A stretch of 64,000 nucleotides of DNA from Coemansia sp. RSA 1804 (Eukaryota; Kickxellomycota; Kickxellomycetes; Kickxellales; Kickxellaceae), in the NCBI GenBank assembly GCA_027578815.1, contig JANBTH010000001.1:1-64000 (forward strand). Reading direction: 5' to 3'. The position numbers and the translations under genes were made by a program. Below are positions 19,789 to 29,871 of the stretch, piece by piece. Within the stretch, counting starts at the first letter, position 1, and every line of letters begins with the position of its first letter. The notes beneath the pieces are model-generated. The model worked only from the letters and a program-made list of their open reading frames with translations, was not told where the DNA came from and did no database searches.

Positions 19789-21068
19789 TCATCAACTGTC
19801 ATTAAACCGCAGTCTTTAACGATTCTGCGACAGAATACACCCCCCCTTATTAGGGACAGGGACGACGATATATCTCACAAGGTAGGTGAGGTGGCTGTTG
19901 TGTATTTGTAGATTGCGTGTGAGAATGCGAAATATGCCATTGACTGTTGTTATATTGTGTATACTAACATGTGCTATGTTTTTATTACCCTTGTATATTT
20001 AAATGACAATCGGCATCTGCCTTTTATGCACTCATCTATTGGTAGTCGCCGCATGTTTTCCCCCGAGTAAACAAAGAGTAGAGTCGACTGTATCTGTATG
20101 TGGTGGATAGCCGTCATCACCAATATCACCCCCATCAGTTGGGGCTGGCTTATTTTTATTGCTAAAGTCAGCCCCTTCCTCGGATATCATTCAAAAAACG
20201 AGAAATAGTAGAAAAATTAATGAAAAAGTGAGCTGATACGAGGTAGATGATATATCATCCGACACCGGGTGTCATCTGTATTTGTCATCTATGGTTTGGC
20301 TGACGACATTTCTCGATTGCATAAGAAATAAATATCCTCATATACTAGACTTTACCCCCCTCCTTCCCCAATTTTACATGGTCTCTTTCAGTTTCTACTT
20401 GCTTGCTTTGCTGCACAGTCAGCGTGTGTGTACCAACCACCTTGCACATGTGCTTGCATGCTTATCAGCTATTAATCAGTTGGCTAAATGAACAAAAGGG
20501 AGGAGAATTTCATATAAAGACACGGATAAATTGTTTCCGTTTTTCTTTTTTCATTTCCTTTTTGTTACAATCAGCAGGGTTTCCTATTTTTATTTCTAAA
20601 TTATGAATTTTGGGGGGTGATTGGAGAAGAGAGAGAGAGTGGAAGTGGGAGGATGTGGGGAGATGTAGGAAGGAAAGAAGAAAGAGATTTCTAGTTTTGG
20701 ACTGAGCCACATTTTTTTTTTGCTTGACTGCTCCGTTGATTCCCCCCACTTTCCTTTCTTCATTTCCTTCCTCTTCTTTTTCTTATTTAATATGCATCCC
20801 GCATCTATCGTATCTGTAGGCAGTTCTTTTTTTCCTCTTCTCTCTTTCTTTTTCCTTTTTTATTATTGTTAATGTGCTCTTGGATTTATTTTATTATATA
20901 GACTTTTATATTTCCTATATTCTAATATATTTGCTTTTAGACACAATTGCACCAAGTGAAAGGTGCATAGGTGGGAGTGTATTTATTTTTTAAATACACA
21001 GAGTACACTACTATATCCATTTATACACGTATATTTTCAAAAAGAAAAAAGTTTTTAATTGAAAAGCC
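19789..21068. other. Palindrome-rich 3' flank of the Fanzor-like gene, then LITAF promoter side
   Basis: Several short palindromes follow the stop: ATTCTGCGACAGAAT (19822-19836), a CCCCA/TGGGG hairpin (20129-20144), GGGGCTG paired with CAGCCCC (20141-20175), the perfect GATGATATATCATC (20246-20259) and GACACCGGGTGTC (20261-20273). In TnpB/Fanzor elements the guide (omega) RNA and the right end overlap or follow the 3' end of the gene, so this is where such an RNA would be expected; that assignment is inference. The remainder to 21068 is T-rich promoter-like DNA. Confidence 0.45.
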
Positions 21069-21806
21069 ATGTCTTTCAAGACAAATGCATTGAACCCTAT
21101 CAATTGGGGCATGGGGAAGGATATCGGTGGGTTTGCCACCATCTTGGCAGGAGTCATCAGGTATCTGGACCACGAAGAAGATGAAGAAGACCTTTCCGCA
21201 GTGTTCCACAAAAGAAGGCATGGAAAATACGCCCGTAAAGACCACAATGACAAGCTGGCTCGCGAAGCAATAGCTAATCCAAAGAAGGGCCGGGGAGGGT
21301 ATGGAAATGGAAACCAAGGAGGAATAAGCCGCCATGACTACAGACATGGTGGTGGTGAGACAAAGGGTGGTTCAACCAGGTCATATGGCGGAAACAGAAT
21401 GGACGAAAAGCAGGGTCCATTTGCCAAGGAAATCTTGGACCGCGGCATGCTGCTGACTGGGTCGCATGCCCGGATAAAGAAGTACTCTGTGCTTGCAAAA
21501 TGCACACGCTGCAACAACACGGTTATGACAATTGTTGATAGAAATATCAGTCGAAGAAATGTTGCAGCCTCGGCAACCGTTGTGGCAGTGTCTATTATGG
21601 CCAACGCATTCATTCCGCTTGTGCCCTTGGCGCTGGCTGTTCTTGACATGCGTGCACTGAAAACTAGAGGCCACTTTTGCGCATACTGCGGTTTTCCGTT
21701 TGGAAAGGACCCAAAGGTTATCATTCACAAGCCAGAGTATAAGCAGCTGCATAAAGAGATGAACACCAAATCTGCAGTTAAACACGCAAAGCCATATTTA
21801 ATTTAA
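21069..21806 (+). CDS. LITAF-domain zinc/membrane protein (copy 1)
   Basis: 245 aa. The C-terminal part matches the LITAF domain pattern: CTRC (Cys 145, 148), then a hydrophobic stretch (about 164-192, ending VPLALAVLDM), then HFCAYCGFPFG (His 202, Cys 204, 207). In this family the two CxxC halves bind one zinc and the hydrophobic segment inserts into the cytoplasmic leaflet of endosomal or other membranes. Residues 1-130 contain a HKRRHGKYA motif and a Gly-rich linker (75-110), not part of the standard domain. It forms a tandem pair with the gene at 23082-23807 (same strand, 1.27 kb apart). The cargo or partners are unknown. Confidence 0.75.
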   Translation: MSFKTNALNPINWGMGKDIGGFATILAGVIRYLDHEEDEEDLSAVFHKRRHGKYARKDHNDKLAREAIANPKKGRGGYGNGNQGGISRHDYRHGGGETKGGSTRSYGGNRMDEKQGPFAKEILDRGMLLTGSHARIKKYSVLAKCTRCNNTVMTIVDRNISRRNVAASATVVAVSIMANAFIPLVPLALAVLDMRALKTRGHFCAYCGFPFGKDPKVIIHKPEYKQLHKEMNTKSAVKHAKPYLI

Positions 21807-23081
21807 CTCGGCTTTTCTTTCACATACACACACCAACAACAACAAAAAAAGAAAAAGAAAAAAGAAATTCCCATTTTTTTCTTACGTTTCCAATCTTTTT
21901 TCTTTTTCTTTTTCCTTTCAATTTGCTAGCTTTCAATAAAATGACAAAAAGAAAATGATGATTTTGATTGCATAATTTAGAATATGAATTAAGAAATTTG
22001 GGTTTCATATTCCGTTTGCTTTCTTTCATTAATTCCGTCTTGTTGAAGAAGCATGGTACATGTTTTTTCTTGTCTAGTTCAAAATTGCGGGAAAAAGCGG
22101 TGTCCTGCATTCAAAGAGGGTATCACTCAAATTATACAATGACTGCAACCCAATCTCTTTGAACACTAATAATACCAAGGCAAGCTTTCCATAGCGGAGA
22201 TTGAAAGGTGAATAATAATGCTAAATCTCCGATAGACACATTCTCACCACCATTGCAATCATTGGCAACGTATGAAAAAAAAATCCAACCCTTCTTCCCC
22301 CCCCCATCCATCCATCCATTTCCCTTTCCTCGCCACTTCTAACAACCAACCCAACCAATACAATAATAATTTACCATGTATGCTAATAAAGTATAGAAGT
22401 AGTGTATGCTTTCTACAACTTTCCGTTCATTAAGCGGAGGTTTAAAAACGGGTATGACGTATGTGAAGGCCTCGTGATTCACTTCTGATAATCCGCTTTT
22501 TCTTCTTCTTCGCACAGAACTGCATTTCCGTTTTCCCCTCCTTTCAATCATGCAACCAGCCTTTTTCATTATACACACATCCACACCCCTATATTTTATT
22601 ATCCCCTACCCCCCACCAGTTTTTCTCATTAACAGTCAAGCGGCATATTCTAATTTGAAGGGGGGGATAATGGCTGTAAGAAAGGGAATGGGTGGAACGT
22701 GAGGGGTGGTGGATATCTGGGTTTGCGCTTTGACACACAATTTCTTATATTTGACTGTAATACTAATCTCTTCATCTTTCTTCTTTTTCCATATTCAACC
22801 TCCGACTTGACCTACTTGCCTTTTATACTTGCTCTCTTTCTCTCCCCCTTTTTTCTTCTATTATATTTTTCAATTTCGGGATTATCTCTATAGTTTCAGC
22901 TATTACGTCTTTATTACACCATTACTTTTAATTTTAAAAACCATAGGCTTGAACATAGGGTAGCGGTAGCTTACCAACCAAGCACAGACCCTGTCTCCTT
23001 TCTTTCTATTCTTTTCTTTTGCTAAAATAATCTAGTCCAAAAACCCAGACAAGTAGAAAAGGATAAAGGCATATATTCTAA
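21807..23081. other. Intergenic region between the two LITAF genes
   Basis: 1.27 kb of AT-rich DNA with A-rich (21840-21870) and C-rich (22290-22330) tracts. It contains the 3' UTR of copy 1 and the promoter of copy 2. No supported gene. Confidence 0.45.
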
Positions 23082-23807
23082 ATGTTCAAGTCTAGTGCAT
23101 TTATTCCAGCAAGCTGGAATATAGGCAAGGATGCAGCAGGGGTTGCCCTAATTTTGGCAGCAATCATCCGGTTCACGAGTCGTGAGGAGGAAGAGTACGA
23201 CATTGCGCCAATATTCCACAAGAGAAGGCATGGTAAATATGCGCTCAAAACGCATAAGGAAAGGATGGCACGTGAGGGTTCCACGGATCCAAAGAAACAG
23301 AACCAGCGAAATCACGGGAGCGGGAGCTCAAGCGGCGGCGGCGGTCGTCGTGATCACAAGCAGGGCGACAGAGACGCATCGAAGCCGTATGTCAGCGTGC
23401 TGGACGACAAGCACGGATTGTTCACAAAGGAAGTGCTGGAGCGCGGCTTGCTGCTGACTGGATCGCATGCGCGACTAAAGGTCGACTCTGTGATTGCCAA
23501 GTGTCCGCGTTGCCACAACACTGTGCTGACGGTGGTTGAGTGGAAAATTGGGCGCAAAAACGTTGCTTTCGCAACAACTGTTATTGCTGCGTCGATTCTG
23601 ACAAACGCATTCATCGCCTTTGTCCCGCTTGCGCTGGCTGCTCTTGATATGCGGAGACTGAAAAGCAAGATACACTTTTGCGCGTACTGTGGATTCGAGT
23701 TTGGCAAACATGTTACCATTGCTATCCCCAAACCTGTTGCTGCGAAGCTCCACAAGGAAATTAACACACCGGCTGCTACTAAATATGCAAGACCATACCA
23801 AATGTAA
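23082..23807 (+). CDS. LITAF-domain zinc/membrane protein (copy 2)
   Basis: A 241-aa paralogue of the gene at 21069-21806. It has the same HKRRHGKYA box, a Gly/Ser-rich linker (80-90), LLLTGSHARLK, then CPRC (141, 144), a hydrophobic segment (about 160-188) and HFCAYCGFEFG (198-208). The CPRC spacing is closer to the LITAF consensus than in copy 1. Start: the ATG at 23082, where the N termini of the two proteins align (INWGMGKD versus SWNIGKD). Inferred to be a peripheral membrane zinc protein of the endosomal system. Confidence 0.75.
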   Translation: MFKSSAFIPASWNIGKDAAGVALILAAIIRFTSREEEEYDIAPIFHKRRHGKYALKTHKERMAREGSTDPKKQNQRNHGSGSSSGGGGRRDHKQGDRDASKPYVSVLDDKHGLFTKEVLERGLLLTGSHARLKVDSVIAKCPRCHNTVLTVVEWKIGRKNVAFATTVIAASILTNAFIAFVPLALAALDMRRLKSKIHFCAYCGFEFGKHVTIAIPKPVAAKLHKEINTPAATKYARPYQM

Positions 23808-24510
23808 TCGCGTTAGAGAACACTTTCCAAATACACACATATTACAAACTAAACTAAACGAAACAAAACGAAACGAAACCAAACCAAACCAAACCACATG
23901 TTGTGCTGAATAAATTACACGTTAAAGCGACAAGGATAGAGCTTTTTATTTTGTCTGGAAAGGCACAGTTAGCGGAAAGGGTGGAAATGTTACAGGCGTA
24001 GAGGTAAATCAATACCCATATGGCTGATTAAGAAAACAGCACATAATAAACTCCAACGTTTGGTATTTCTACTTTTCTTGCGCTTGACATTCGGTAACCC
24101 AATATCTCTTTCTCTTTCCATCCAACCTGTGAGTGAGTCACAATGTGAAACACGTCTTTGGAAAATGTAAGGAATATGGCAAAACCCGACTGCAGTGGGA
24201 TCCTCCTCCTCCTCTTCTTCCTCAAGTCCCGAATCAAGATCGATTATCATTTCCCACCCCCTGTTTTTCTTAGTCTGTGTCGTTCCCACTAGCATTTACC
24301 AAAAAAAAAACTGCTATCGATAAATTTGGGTTCTCGTTTTTCCTTTCCTTCTTTCCTTTTTCCTTTTCTAGTCTATTTCCAGCGAGTAAACTCATTATAT
24401 CAACACACAGACTCTATTCTTCTTCTTCCTTCTTCAATTTATCTATTAAAGGTGTTTTTATACGCTATCCACAATCCACACTACACAGTCTAACTATCTA
24501 TCCACTGATA
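23808..24510. other. Intergenic region with AAACC/AAACG repeat; ArgJ leader
   Basis: A pentanucleotide run of AAACN units (about 23848-23896) directly follows LITAF copy 2. The rest is the promoter and T-rich leader of the ArgJ gene. An open frame extends upstream of 24511 but encodes T-tract residues only and is not taken as coding. Confidence 0.5.
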
Positions 24511-25965
24511 ATGCTCAGGGCATCTGGTGTATCGCTTGCCAAGAAGGCAGGCAGCAGCATACGGAAGCTCAGCTCAAAGGCAGCAACGGCAACGGCGTCG
24601 TTTCCGGAGGCAAAGAAACGGTTCATCCCGGCAAGCGGAACATATCCGCGCGGGTTCTTCGTGGGCGGGATGCACTGCGGGGTGAAGAAGAGAGGAGGAC
24701 CCGATCTGGCCGTCATCCTGTCTGACAGGGAAACCACAGCATCGGCAGTATTCACCACCAACCAGTTCTGCGCGGCACCGGTGCAGCTTGACAGGGAAAC
24801 GATAAACAGGGCAAGGGGTGCGCAGAAGCAGATCGTTAGGGCGGTGGTTGTCAACTCGGGCTGTGCTAACGCGGTCACCGGCGAACAGGGCCTGAAGGAC
24901 GCTAAGGTAATGGCAGAGGCCGGCGATAAGCTTGTCAGAAAGTTTGACGCTGGTAGAAAAGGTGCCACTACTACTACCAAGACGACCGCGATTGATGGCG
25001 ATGATAAAGGTGAAGGCGATTTAGCATCGCTGGTAATGTCCACAGGCGTTATTGGCCAGCGGCTGCCGCTCGACAATATATGCAAGGGAATCGGGGAGAT
25101 CGAGCTTGGCGAGTCCCACGATATGTGGATGCGTGCGGCAGTTGCGCACATGACGACTGATACGTTTCCAAAACTGCTATCGCGCGAAATCAGTATAGAA
25201 GGCCCCCAGGCAGCAGAAGACGGCAAGAAGACTGTCATTCGCATGGCCGGAATAACAAAGGGCGCCGGAATGATCCACCCGAACATGGCCACGCTTCTGG
25301 GAACGGTCTGCACCGACGCAGCTATCACGCAGCCGCTTCTCGACAAGGCGCTGGCGTATGCCGTTGCGCGCTCATTCAACGCAATCTCCATTGACGGAGA
25401 CATGAGCACCAACGACACGATTGCGGTGATTGCCAACGGAGCGGCATCGGCGGCAGCACCGGTGATTGATTCGGAGGACTCGGCCGAGTACGCGGTGTTC
25501 CGCAGCGAGCTGACAAAGTTCATGGCGGAGCTGGCGAGTCTTGTGGTGCGCGACGGCGAGGGCGCAACAAAGTTCATCACGGTGGAGGTGGAGGGAGCGC
25601 GCTCGTTTGGCGACGCAAAGCGCGTGGCAAGCACGATAGCCACGTCATCGCTGGTCAAGACGGCCTTCTACGGAAAGGACGCCAACTGGGGCCGCATCCT
25701 GTGCGCCGTCGGATACGCTGGCATTCCGCTGGATACCTCCAAGGTCAGTCTGGCCATCTATCCGGGCGACGGCACTGCTCCGCTTGCGCTGGTGTCTGCC
25801 GGCGAACCGCTTCTGCCGCTCGACGAGACGCGCGCCAGCGAGATCCTTGACCAGGAGGACGTCATTGTGCGCGTTGGCCTCGGCCTGGGCTCCGAGTCGG
25901 CTCGCATCTACACGTGCGATCTGAGCCACGACTACGTGTCGATCAACGCCGACTACCGCTCGTGA
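24511..25965 (+). CDS. ARG7: Mitochondrial glutamate N-acetyltransferase / ornithine acetyltransferase (ArgJ family)
   Basis: 484 aa from the ATG at 24511 (MLRASGVSLAKKAGSSIRKL). The N terminus is basic and Ser/Ala-rich, as expected for a mitochondrial presequence. Family landmarks: GTYPRGFFVGGMHCGVKK, NSGCANAVTGEQG, and KGAGMIHPNMATLLG, with autocleavage before Thr261, the catalytic nucleophile of the beta chain. Further motifs are NAISIDGDMSTNDT and the ANWGRI block. The enzyme transfers acetyl from N-acetylornithine to glutamate (the cyclic arginine pathway), and some members also use acetyl-CoA. Length is normal. It is convergent with the WD40 gene 146 bp downstream. The call is firm; the symbol follows yeast usage. 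Confidence 0.95.
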   Translation: MLRASGVSLAKKAGSSIRKLSSKAATATASFPEAKKRFIPASGTYPRGFFVGGMHCGVKKRGGPDLAVILSDRETTASAVFTTNQFCAAPVQLDRETINRARGAQKQIVRAVVVNSGCANAVTGEQGLKDAKVMAEAGDKLVRKFDAGRKGATTTTKTTAIDGDDKGEGDLASLVMSTGVIGQRLPLDNICKGIGEIELGESHDMWMRAAVAHMTTDTFPKLLSREISIEGPQAAEDGKKTVIRMAGITKGAGMIHPNMATLLGTVCTDAAITQPLLDKALAYAVARSFNAISIDGDMSTNDTIAVIANGAASAAAPVIDSEDSAEYAVFRSELTKFMAELASLVVRDGEGATKFITVEVEGARSFGDAKRVASTIATSSLVKTAFYGKDANWGRILCAVGYAGIPLDTSKVSLAIYPGDGTAPLALVSAGEPLLPLDETRASEILDQEDVIVRVGLGLGSESARIYTCDLSHDYVSINADYRS

Positions 25966-26111
25966 GACCCACTCAGGCTCTTTATCTCCACCAGGTTAGA
26001 CTGTTAATCTAATCCACTGTGATCACTTTTCGATAATACATATTTTGAGCTCTCCAAGGCTGGGGCGCAACCCACTTAACACCCACTCTACGTGCACATA
26101 GAGAAATAAGG

Positions 26112-27899
26112 TCACGACGAGCCAGAAGCAGCAACAGCAGCAGCAGCAGTCGTGTTGGCCGGATCGAACCACCACGTCTTGAGCGTCCAGTCATCGCTCG
26201 CACTGCAGAGAATGCCGCGCTTGGGGTTCCATTTGGCCTCATACACAATGCCCTTATGGCCATCGAGTCTCTGCACAACGCTGGTGGACTCCCTGTCCCA
26301 GATATACACCATGCCATCCTCGCTGCCGCCAACAACCAGGGAGTCGCCAATAAAGTCGGAGCGAATAAAGTTCTTGCTAGTGTTCTGGTGACCCTTGTAC
26401 CTGCGGAGCCGCTTAAGCGAGCGGAGGTCCCAGAGTCTGTTCGAGTTGTCCTTGGACGACGAGAGCAGGAGCATTCCGGAGTCGCTTGTTGCCACCGATG
26501 TGACCTCGCCCAGGTGGCTGCGCAGACTCTTCACGCATGTGCCGGAGATGGTGTCCCAGAAGCGGATCGTCTGGTCCTTGGATCCCGAGATAATCAGGTT
26601 GCCCAGCGGATTGGCCACCGCCTGCGCCACCGACAGATCGTGGCCATGCAGAGTCTGCACCACGCGACCGGTGACCCTGTCGTACAGACGGATCGTCCGG
26701 TCGTAGCCGGCCATAATGATATGCGACTCCAGCGGGGTGAGACTAACGCTGTAGATATCGCCGCCGCCTCCCTGGCCAACACCGGCAGAAACATTGGTGG
26801 TGTTGGAGGATGCGGATGAGTCTAGGCGAGACGTGGGGATTGTGGCCGTGCACTGCGGCTTGTGCAGATCGTGGATGTCCCAGATCTTGACGGTGCAGTC
26901 GCCGGAGGCGCTGATCAGCGTGGTGCCCATGCGGTCGACGCAGATGTCCCAGATGCGCGAGGTGTGGCCGCGCAGCGTGGCCAGGCACTCGGACGACTCG
27001 GTGTCCCAGATGCGGATCGTGTTGTCGCTGGATCCGGAGGCCACAAAGTTGCCGTGGGCGCCCACATACTCGGTGCACTTGACGTTGCCAAGATGGCCGA
27101 CAAACGCACGCTGCTCCGTGTTGGGCACAACCACGGGCGCGTAGTCCGACAGGAGCGAGGAGACGAGAGGGATCGACTCCGCGTGGTACTGGCACGACTC
27201 GATCTGGTACGCGACGGCCTGGCGGAGCAGGGTGACCAGGCGGTTGGGCCGGAGCAGCTGCTGCTCGTTCTCGCGCCCCACGATCTCGTACTCCAGGATG
27301 TTCTGCAAGTACTCGGCCAGCTTCTCGCGCGACGACGCAATCCCGTCCCAGTTGCGGAAGGCCGGCGCGTCCTGTATCGCCTTGGTGGTGAGCAGGTAGC
27401 AGAGGTCGCGGAACTCGCCCTGGAACGCCTGCTGCGACTCCAGCGGCTTCAGGTGCTTGGTCAGCGTGGTAAACGCCTTCTGCGACTCGTTGTCGTCGAT
27501 CAGCTCCAAGTACTGCTGCTTGTACACGCTGTACAGGATGTGCTTCTTGTCCTTCAGATACGCGGATGCGCAGATCCGGTCCGCCTCGTCCCACTCGCCG
27601 TCCAGTATCGCTGCCCGCAGCCGCACGACGTCGGAAATGTAGTTGTTCTCCTGCTGCTGCTTCACATTCGCCTCGTCGTACAGCGTCACCTTGGTCGACG
27701 TGTACCCCTGCGCGTCAAGGTACTGCGCGATTATCCGGATTATGTCCCGGTGGATCCGCGGATTCGTCGCGTCGAACAGCTCGGCATTCACCTGTGTGCA
27801 CAGGCGGGTGGTCTCGCTGTGGTGGCTGTGGAAGCGGGGGGTTGCTGGGCCCGTGCTGCTGTTGCTGCTGTTGCTGCTGGCATCCTTTTGCTCGTCCAT
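26112..27899 (-). CDS. LisH-CTLH-WD40 repeat protein (SMU1/WDR26-like)
   Basis: 595 aa. A LisH-like helix pair (about 51-82, RDIIRIIAQYLDAQGYTSTK) is followed by a CTLH-like segment (93-150, RLRAAILDGEWDEADR). Then come a helical linker (SREKLAEYLQNILEYE) and seven WD repeats (about 265-590; ends IRIWD, VKIWD, IRLYD, IRFWD, NRLWD, VYIWD, LKTWW), enough for one propeller. A Ser/Gly-rich loop interrupts between repeats 2 and 3. This architecture is shared by SMU1 (spliceosome) and WDR26/Gid7 (ubiquitin ligase); the sequence alone does not let me choose between them. It is divergent from PET117 across 292 bp. Confidence 0.8.
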   Translation of the reverse strand: MDEQKDASSNSSNSSTGPATPRFHSHHSETTRLCTQVNAELFDATNPRIHRDIIRIIAQYLDAQGYTSTKVTLYDEANVKQQQENNYISDVVRLRAAILDGEWDEADRICASAYLKDKKHILYSVYKQQYLELIDDNESQKAFTTLTKHLKPLESQQAFQGEFRDLCYLLTTKAIQDAPAFRNWDGIASSREKLAEYLQNILEYEIVGRENEQQLLRPNRLVTLLRQAVAYQIESCQYHAESIPLVSSLLSDYAPVVVPNTEQRAFVGHLGNVKCTEYVGAHGNFVASGSSDNTIRIWDTESSECLATLRGHTSRIWDICVDRMGTTLISASGDCTVKIWDIHDLHKPQCTATIPTSRLDSSASSNTTNVSAGVGQGGGGDIYSVSLTPLESHIIMAGYDRTIRLYDRVTGRVVQTLHGHDLSVAQAVANPLGNLIISGSKDQTIRFWDTISGTCVKSLRSHLGEVTSVATSDSGMLLLSSSKDNSNRLWDLRSLKRLRRYKGHQNTSKNFIRSDFIGDSLVVGGSEDGMVYIWDRESTSVVQRLDGHKGIVYEAKWNPKRGILCSASDDWTLKTWWFDPANTTAAAAVAASGSS

Positions 27900-28191
27900 T
27901 TGATGTGAGGAAAAAGGGGGTTGGAATCTAGTTTACAAAGTACAGGAAAAAGAATAGAAGAATAAAAATGCAGGTGGCTGAGACAAGAAGCCAAAATGCT
28001 AGGGCCGGAAAAAGAGGAGGTTTTTCATAACATCCACAAATCAATCACCCGATGAAAGGAGCTGTTTGATAAGCGTAATCTTCTTTTTATCTACTTTCGC
28101 TTTTATCTTTCTTCTTTTTTCTGACTTTTATTTCATTAGGCGCGTACAATTTAGAGCACTTTCTATTTTTTTTTTAATTTCAAAGAGAAAA

Positions 28192-28464
28192 ATGTCCAGA
28201 GCAGCAAAAATAACGTTCGCGTGCTCCTGCCTGTTTGCAGCGGGCACGATTGTGTTTGTGCACAGGTCGCAGGAGCTGGAGCGCGAGTCAATGTACCAGG
28301 GAGTCATACGCGACCAGGAGCGCCGGTCGCAGCAGCGCGAGCAGAACATCCGCGAGTTTGACGAGACGCGAGCGCTCCATGCGGAGCTGGTCAAGGCCCA
28401 GCCGGACGTGGGAGCAAAACCAAGTAGTTCTGAACAAGCAGCAAACAGCAATATGAGTAAATAA
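28192..28464 (+). CDS. PET117: PET117-like cytochrome c oxidase assembly factor
   Basis: 90 aa from the ATG at 28192; the frame is open further upstream, but that part is T-tract derived. MSRAAKITFACSCLFAAG is a short N-terminal membrane/mitochondrial segment. It is followed by HRSQELERESMYQGVIRDQE and a charged coiled region, the typical layout of PET117, a small inner-membrane protein needed for cytochrome c oxidase assembly. It is convergent with TRM10, only 49 bp between stops. Confidence 0.85.
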   Translation: MSRAAKITFACSCLFAAGTIVFVHRSQELERESMYQGVIRDQERRSQQREQNIREFDETRALHAELVKAQPDVGAKPSSSEQAANSNMSK

Positions 28465-28513
28465 AACACCGTCTTTTCCCCCCATTTCATTTCCATCCCA
28501 AGAATCCCTGCGA

Positions 28514-29590
28514 TCACTGATCCTGGTGCTGGTTCTCCTCTTTACAGTCTTCTTCAGTAGCACCGTCTGCTTCAACTGCGCTTGGCTTATCCTCCCGCCC
28601 GTCCTTGAACTTGCGGCTGGGAATGACGTCAACGAAGGCGCGTTCCCAGTCGCCGACGGCCAGGAACCGGACCAGCATCTCGAAGATCTGGTTCACAGTC
28701 ATGACCTTCCTGGTCGCCATGCGCACGTATTTCGCGATCGGCAGCTGCGCATGCGCAATGCCCTGGGCTGCAGCCTTCTCGAGCGTGAGCCGCGGGAACC
28801 TGTTCTTGTCGACGATTCCGCCGATGACGTAGACGCTGGCAGAGTCCAGCGACTCGATGACGTTGGGCGAGTCGGCGGTCAGGTAGACGAGCCGGCCGGC
28901 AGGGAACAGATCCAGGTACTCGGCATCCTCCATCGCCACGTAGCTGGGGTCCCAGTTCCGGTGCTGCGCCATCGATGTATCGAAATGGCGTCTGGCTTGT
29001 CCGTGCAGCCGGGTTATGTGCAAATCGACGGGCGCGGCCGTCTGCCGGTTGACTGCGTAGCACCGCCCGACCTGCGCGCAAACCGACCGCACTTCGCGCT
29101 GGCTCATCCGGTCGTCAAAGTCCATGTCTATCACCACCCGGCACCCCGAGTGCTTCTGCTCCGCGGCCGGTTTCTTCTCACCCGCCGCCCCATCGTCTTC
29201 TGCTTCTGCTTCTGCTTCTTCCCTGTTATGCGCCCTGCGCCTCTTTCTGCTCTCCTTGTTCTTCAGTCTCCGCTTGGCCTTGTACTCCTCCGCCCCGGCC
29301 TCCCACATCTCCTGCCGCATGTGCTTCTTCTGCTGCTTGCGCGACATCCTCCGGAACTCGTCGATGCCAATCGTTTTGGGCTCATACGTGTTTACGCTGG
29401 GCCCCATGTGGTAGTGGTACGGCTGCTCTTCCTTTTCCTCTTCTTCCTCCACTCCTTGGCTAGTAGCGCCTTGTTTTTGGTCTGCGGTTTCCTCCTCCAC
29501 CACTGCTGCTGCCGCTGGGGTTGTTGGACTGTGGGACCGTCTCGGGACGCCCTTCTCCTCCTTCTCCCCATCTACTGTTACTGCCGCCAT
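28514..29590 (-). CDS. TRM10: tRNA (guanine-9-N1)-methyltransferase, TRM10 family
   Basis: 358 aa from the ATG at 29590 (MAAVTVDGEKEEKG); the longer frame to 29650 would need GTG. The acidic, Lys-rich N terminus includes RLKNKESRKRRRAHN. The SPOUT methyltransferase domain spans about 150-328, with IDMDFDDRMSQREVRS, VYLTADSPNVIESL, YVIGGIVDKNRF, QGIAHAQLPIAKYV, RKVMTVNQIFEML and WERAFVDVIPSRK, all diagnostic. It uses S-adenosylmethionine to methylate position 9 of tRNAs. The acidic tail (TEEDCKEENQHQDQ) is ordinary. It lies 281 bp downstream of the OB-fold gene on the same strand. Confidence 0.92.
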   Translation of the reverse strand: MAAVTVDGEKEEKGVPRRSHSPTTPAAAAVVEEETADQKQGATSQGVEEEEEKEEQPYHYHMGPSVNTYEPKTIGIDEFRRMSRKQQKKHMRQEMWEAGAEEYKAKRRLKNKESRKRRRAHNREEAEAEAEDDGAAGEKKPAAEQKHSGCRVVIDMDFDDRMSQREVRSVCAQVGRCYAVNRQTAAPVDLHITRLHGQARRHFDTSMAQHRNWDPSYVAMEDAEYLDLFPAGRLVYLTADSPNVIESLDSASVYVIGGIVDKNRFPRLTLEKAAAQGIAHAQLPIAKYVRMATRKVMTVNQIFEMLVRFLAVGDWERAFVDVIPSRKFKDGREDKPSAVEADGATEEDCKEENQHQDQ

Positions 29591-29871
29591 TCTTTCCCTG
29601 GGTAAACTATATTCCAATTGTACACAAGCAAGTCGTAGCCATTCGAGCACTTCTGGGGGGAGGGGGGAGTAAGGGACAGATAGAAAAGAGAGATACTGTG
29701 AGACCGGATTTGCGTCTTCTTGTAGCTATCAACAGAGACTAAAAAAAAGGGCATAACTTTTTCTAAGCAAATATACTCAGTACTCAGGGGTGCTCACTCC
29801 CTTAGCTTATGGGGCGGAGAAGCGTGCCGTGTGAGCGAGGAACAGATTCTACTCAGTCTTCCAAGCTGTTG

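Noticed and set aside
24277..24510. N-terminal extension of the ArgJ frame
   Set aside because: Phe/Ser-rich residues from T-tracts; the ATG at 24511 gives a normal mitochondrial presequence.
26862..27908. Plus-strand open frame of 348 codons
   Set aside because: Antisense to the LisH-WD40 gene; Val/Leu/Arg-rich shadow without motifs.
28526..29605. Plus-strand open frame of 359 codons
   Set aside because: Antisense to TRM10, whose motifs are unmistakable.
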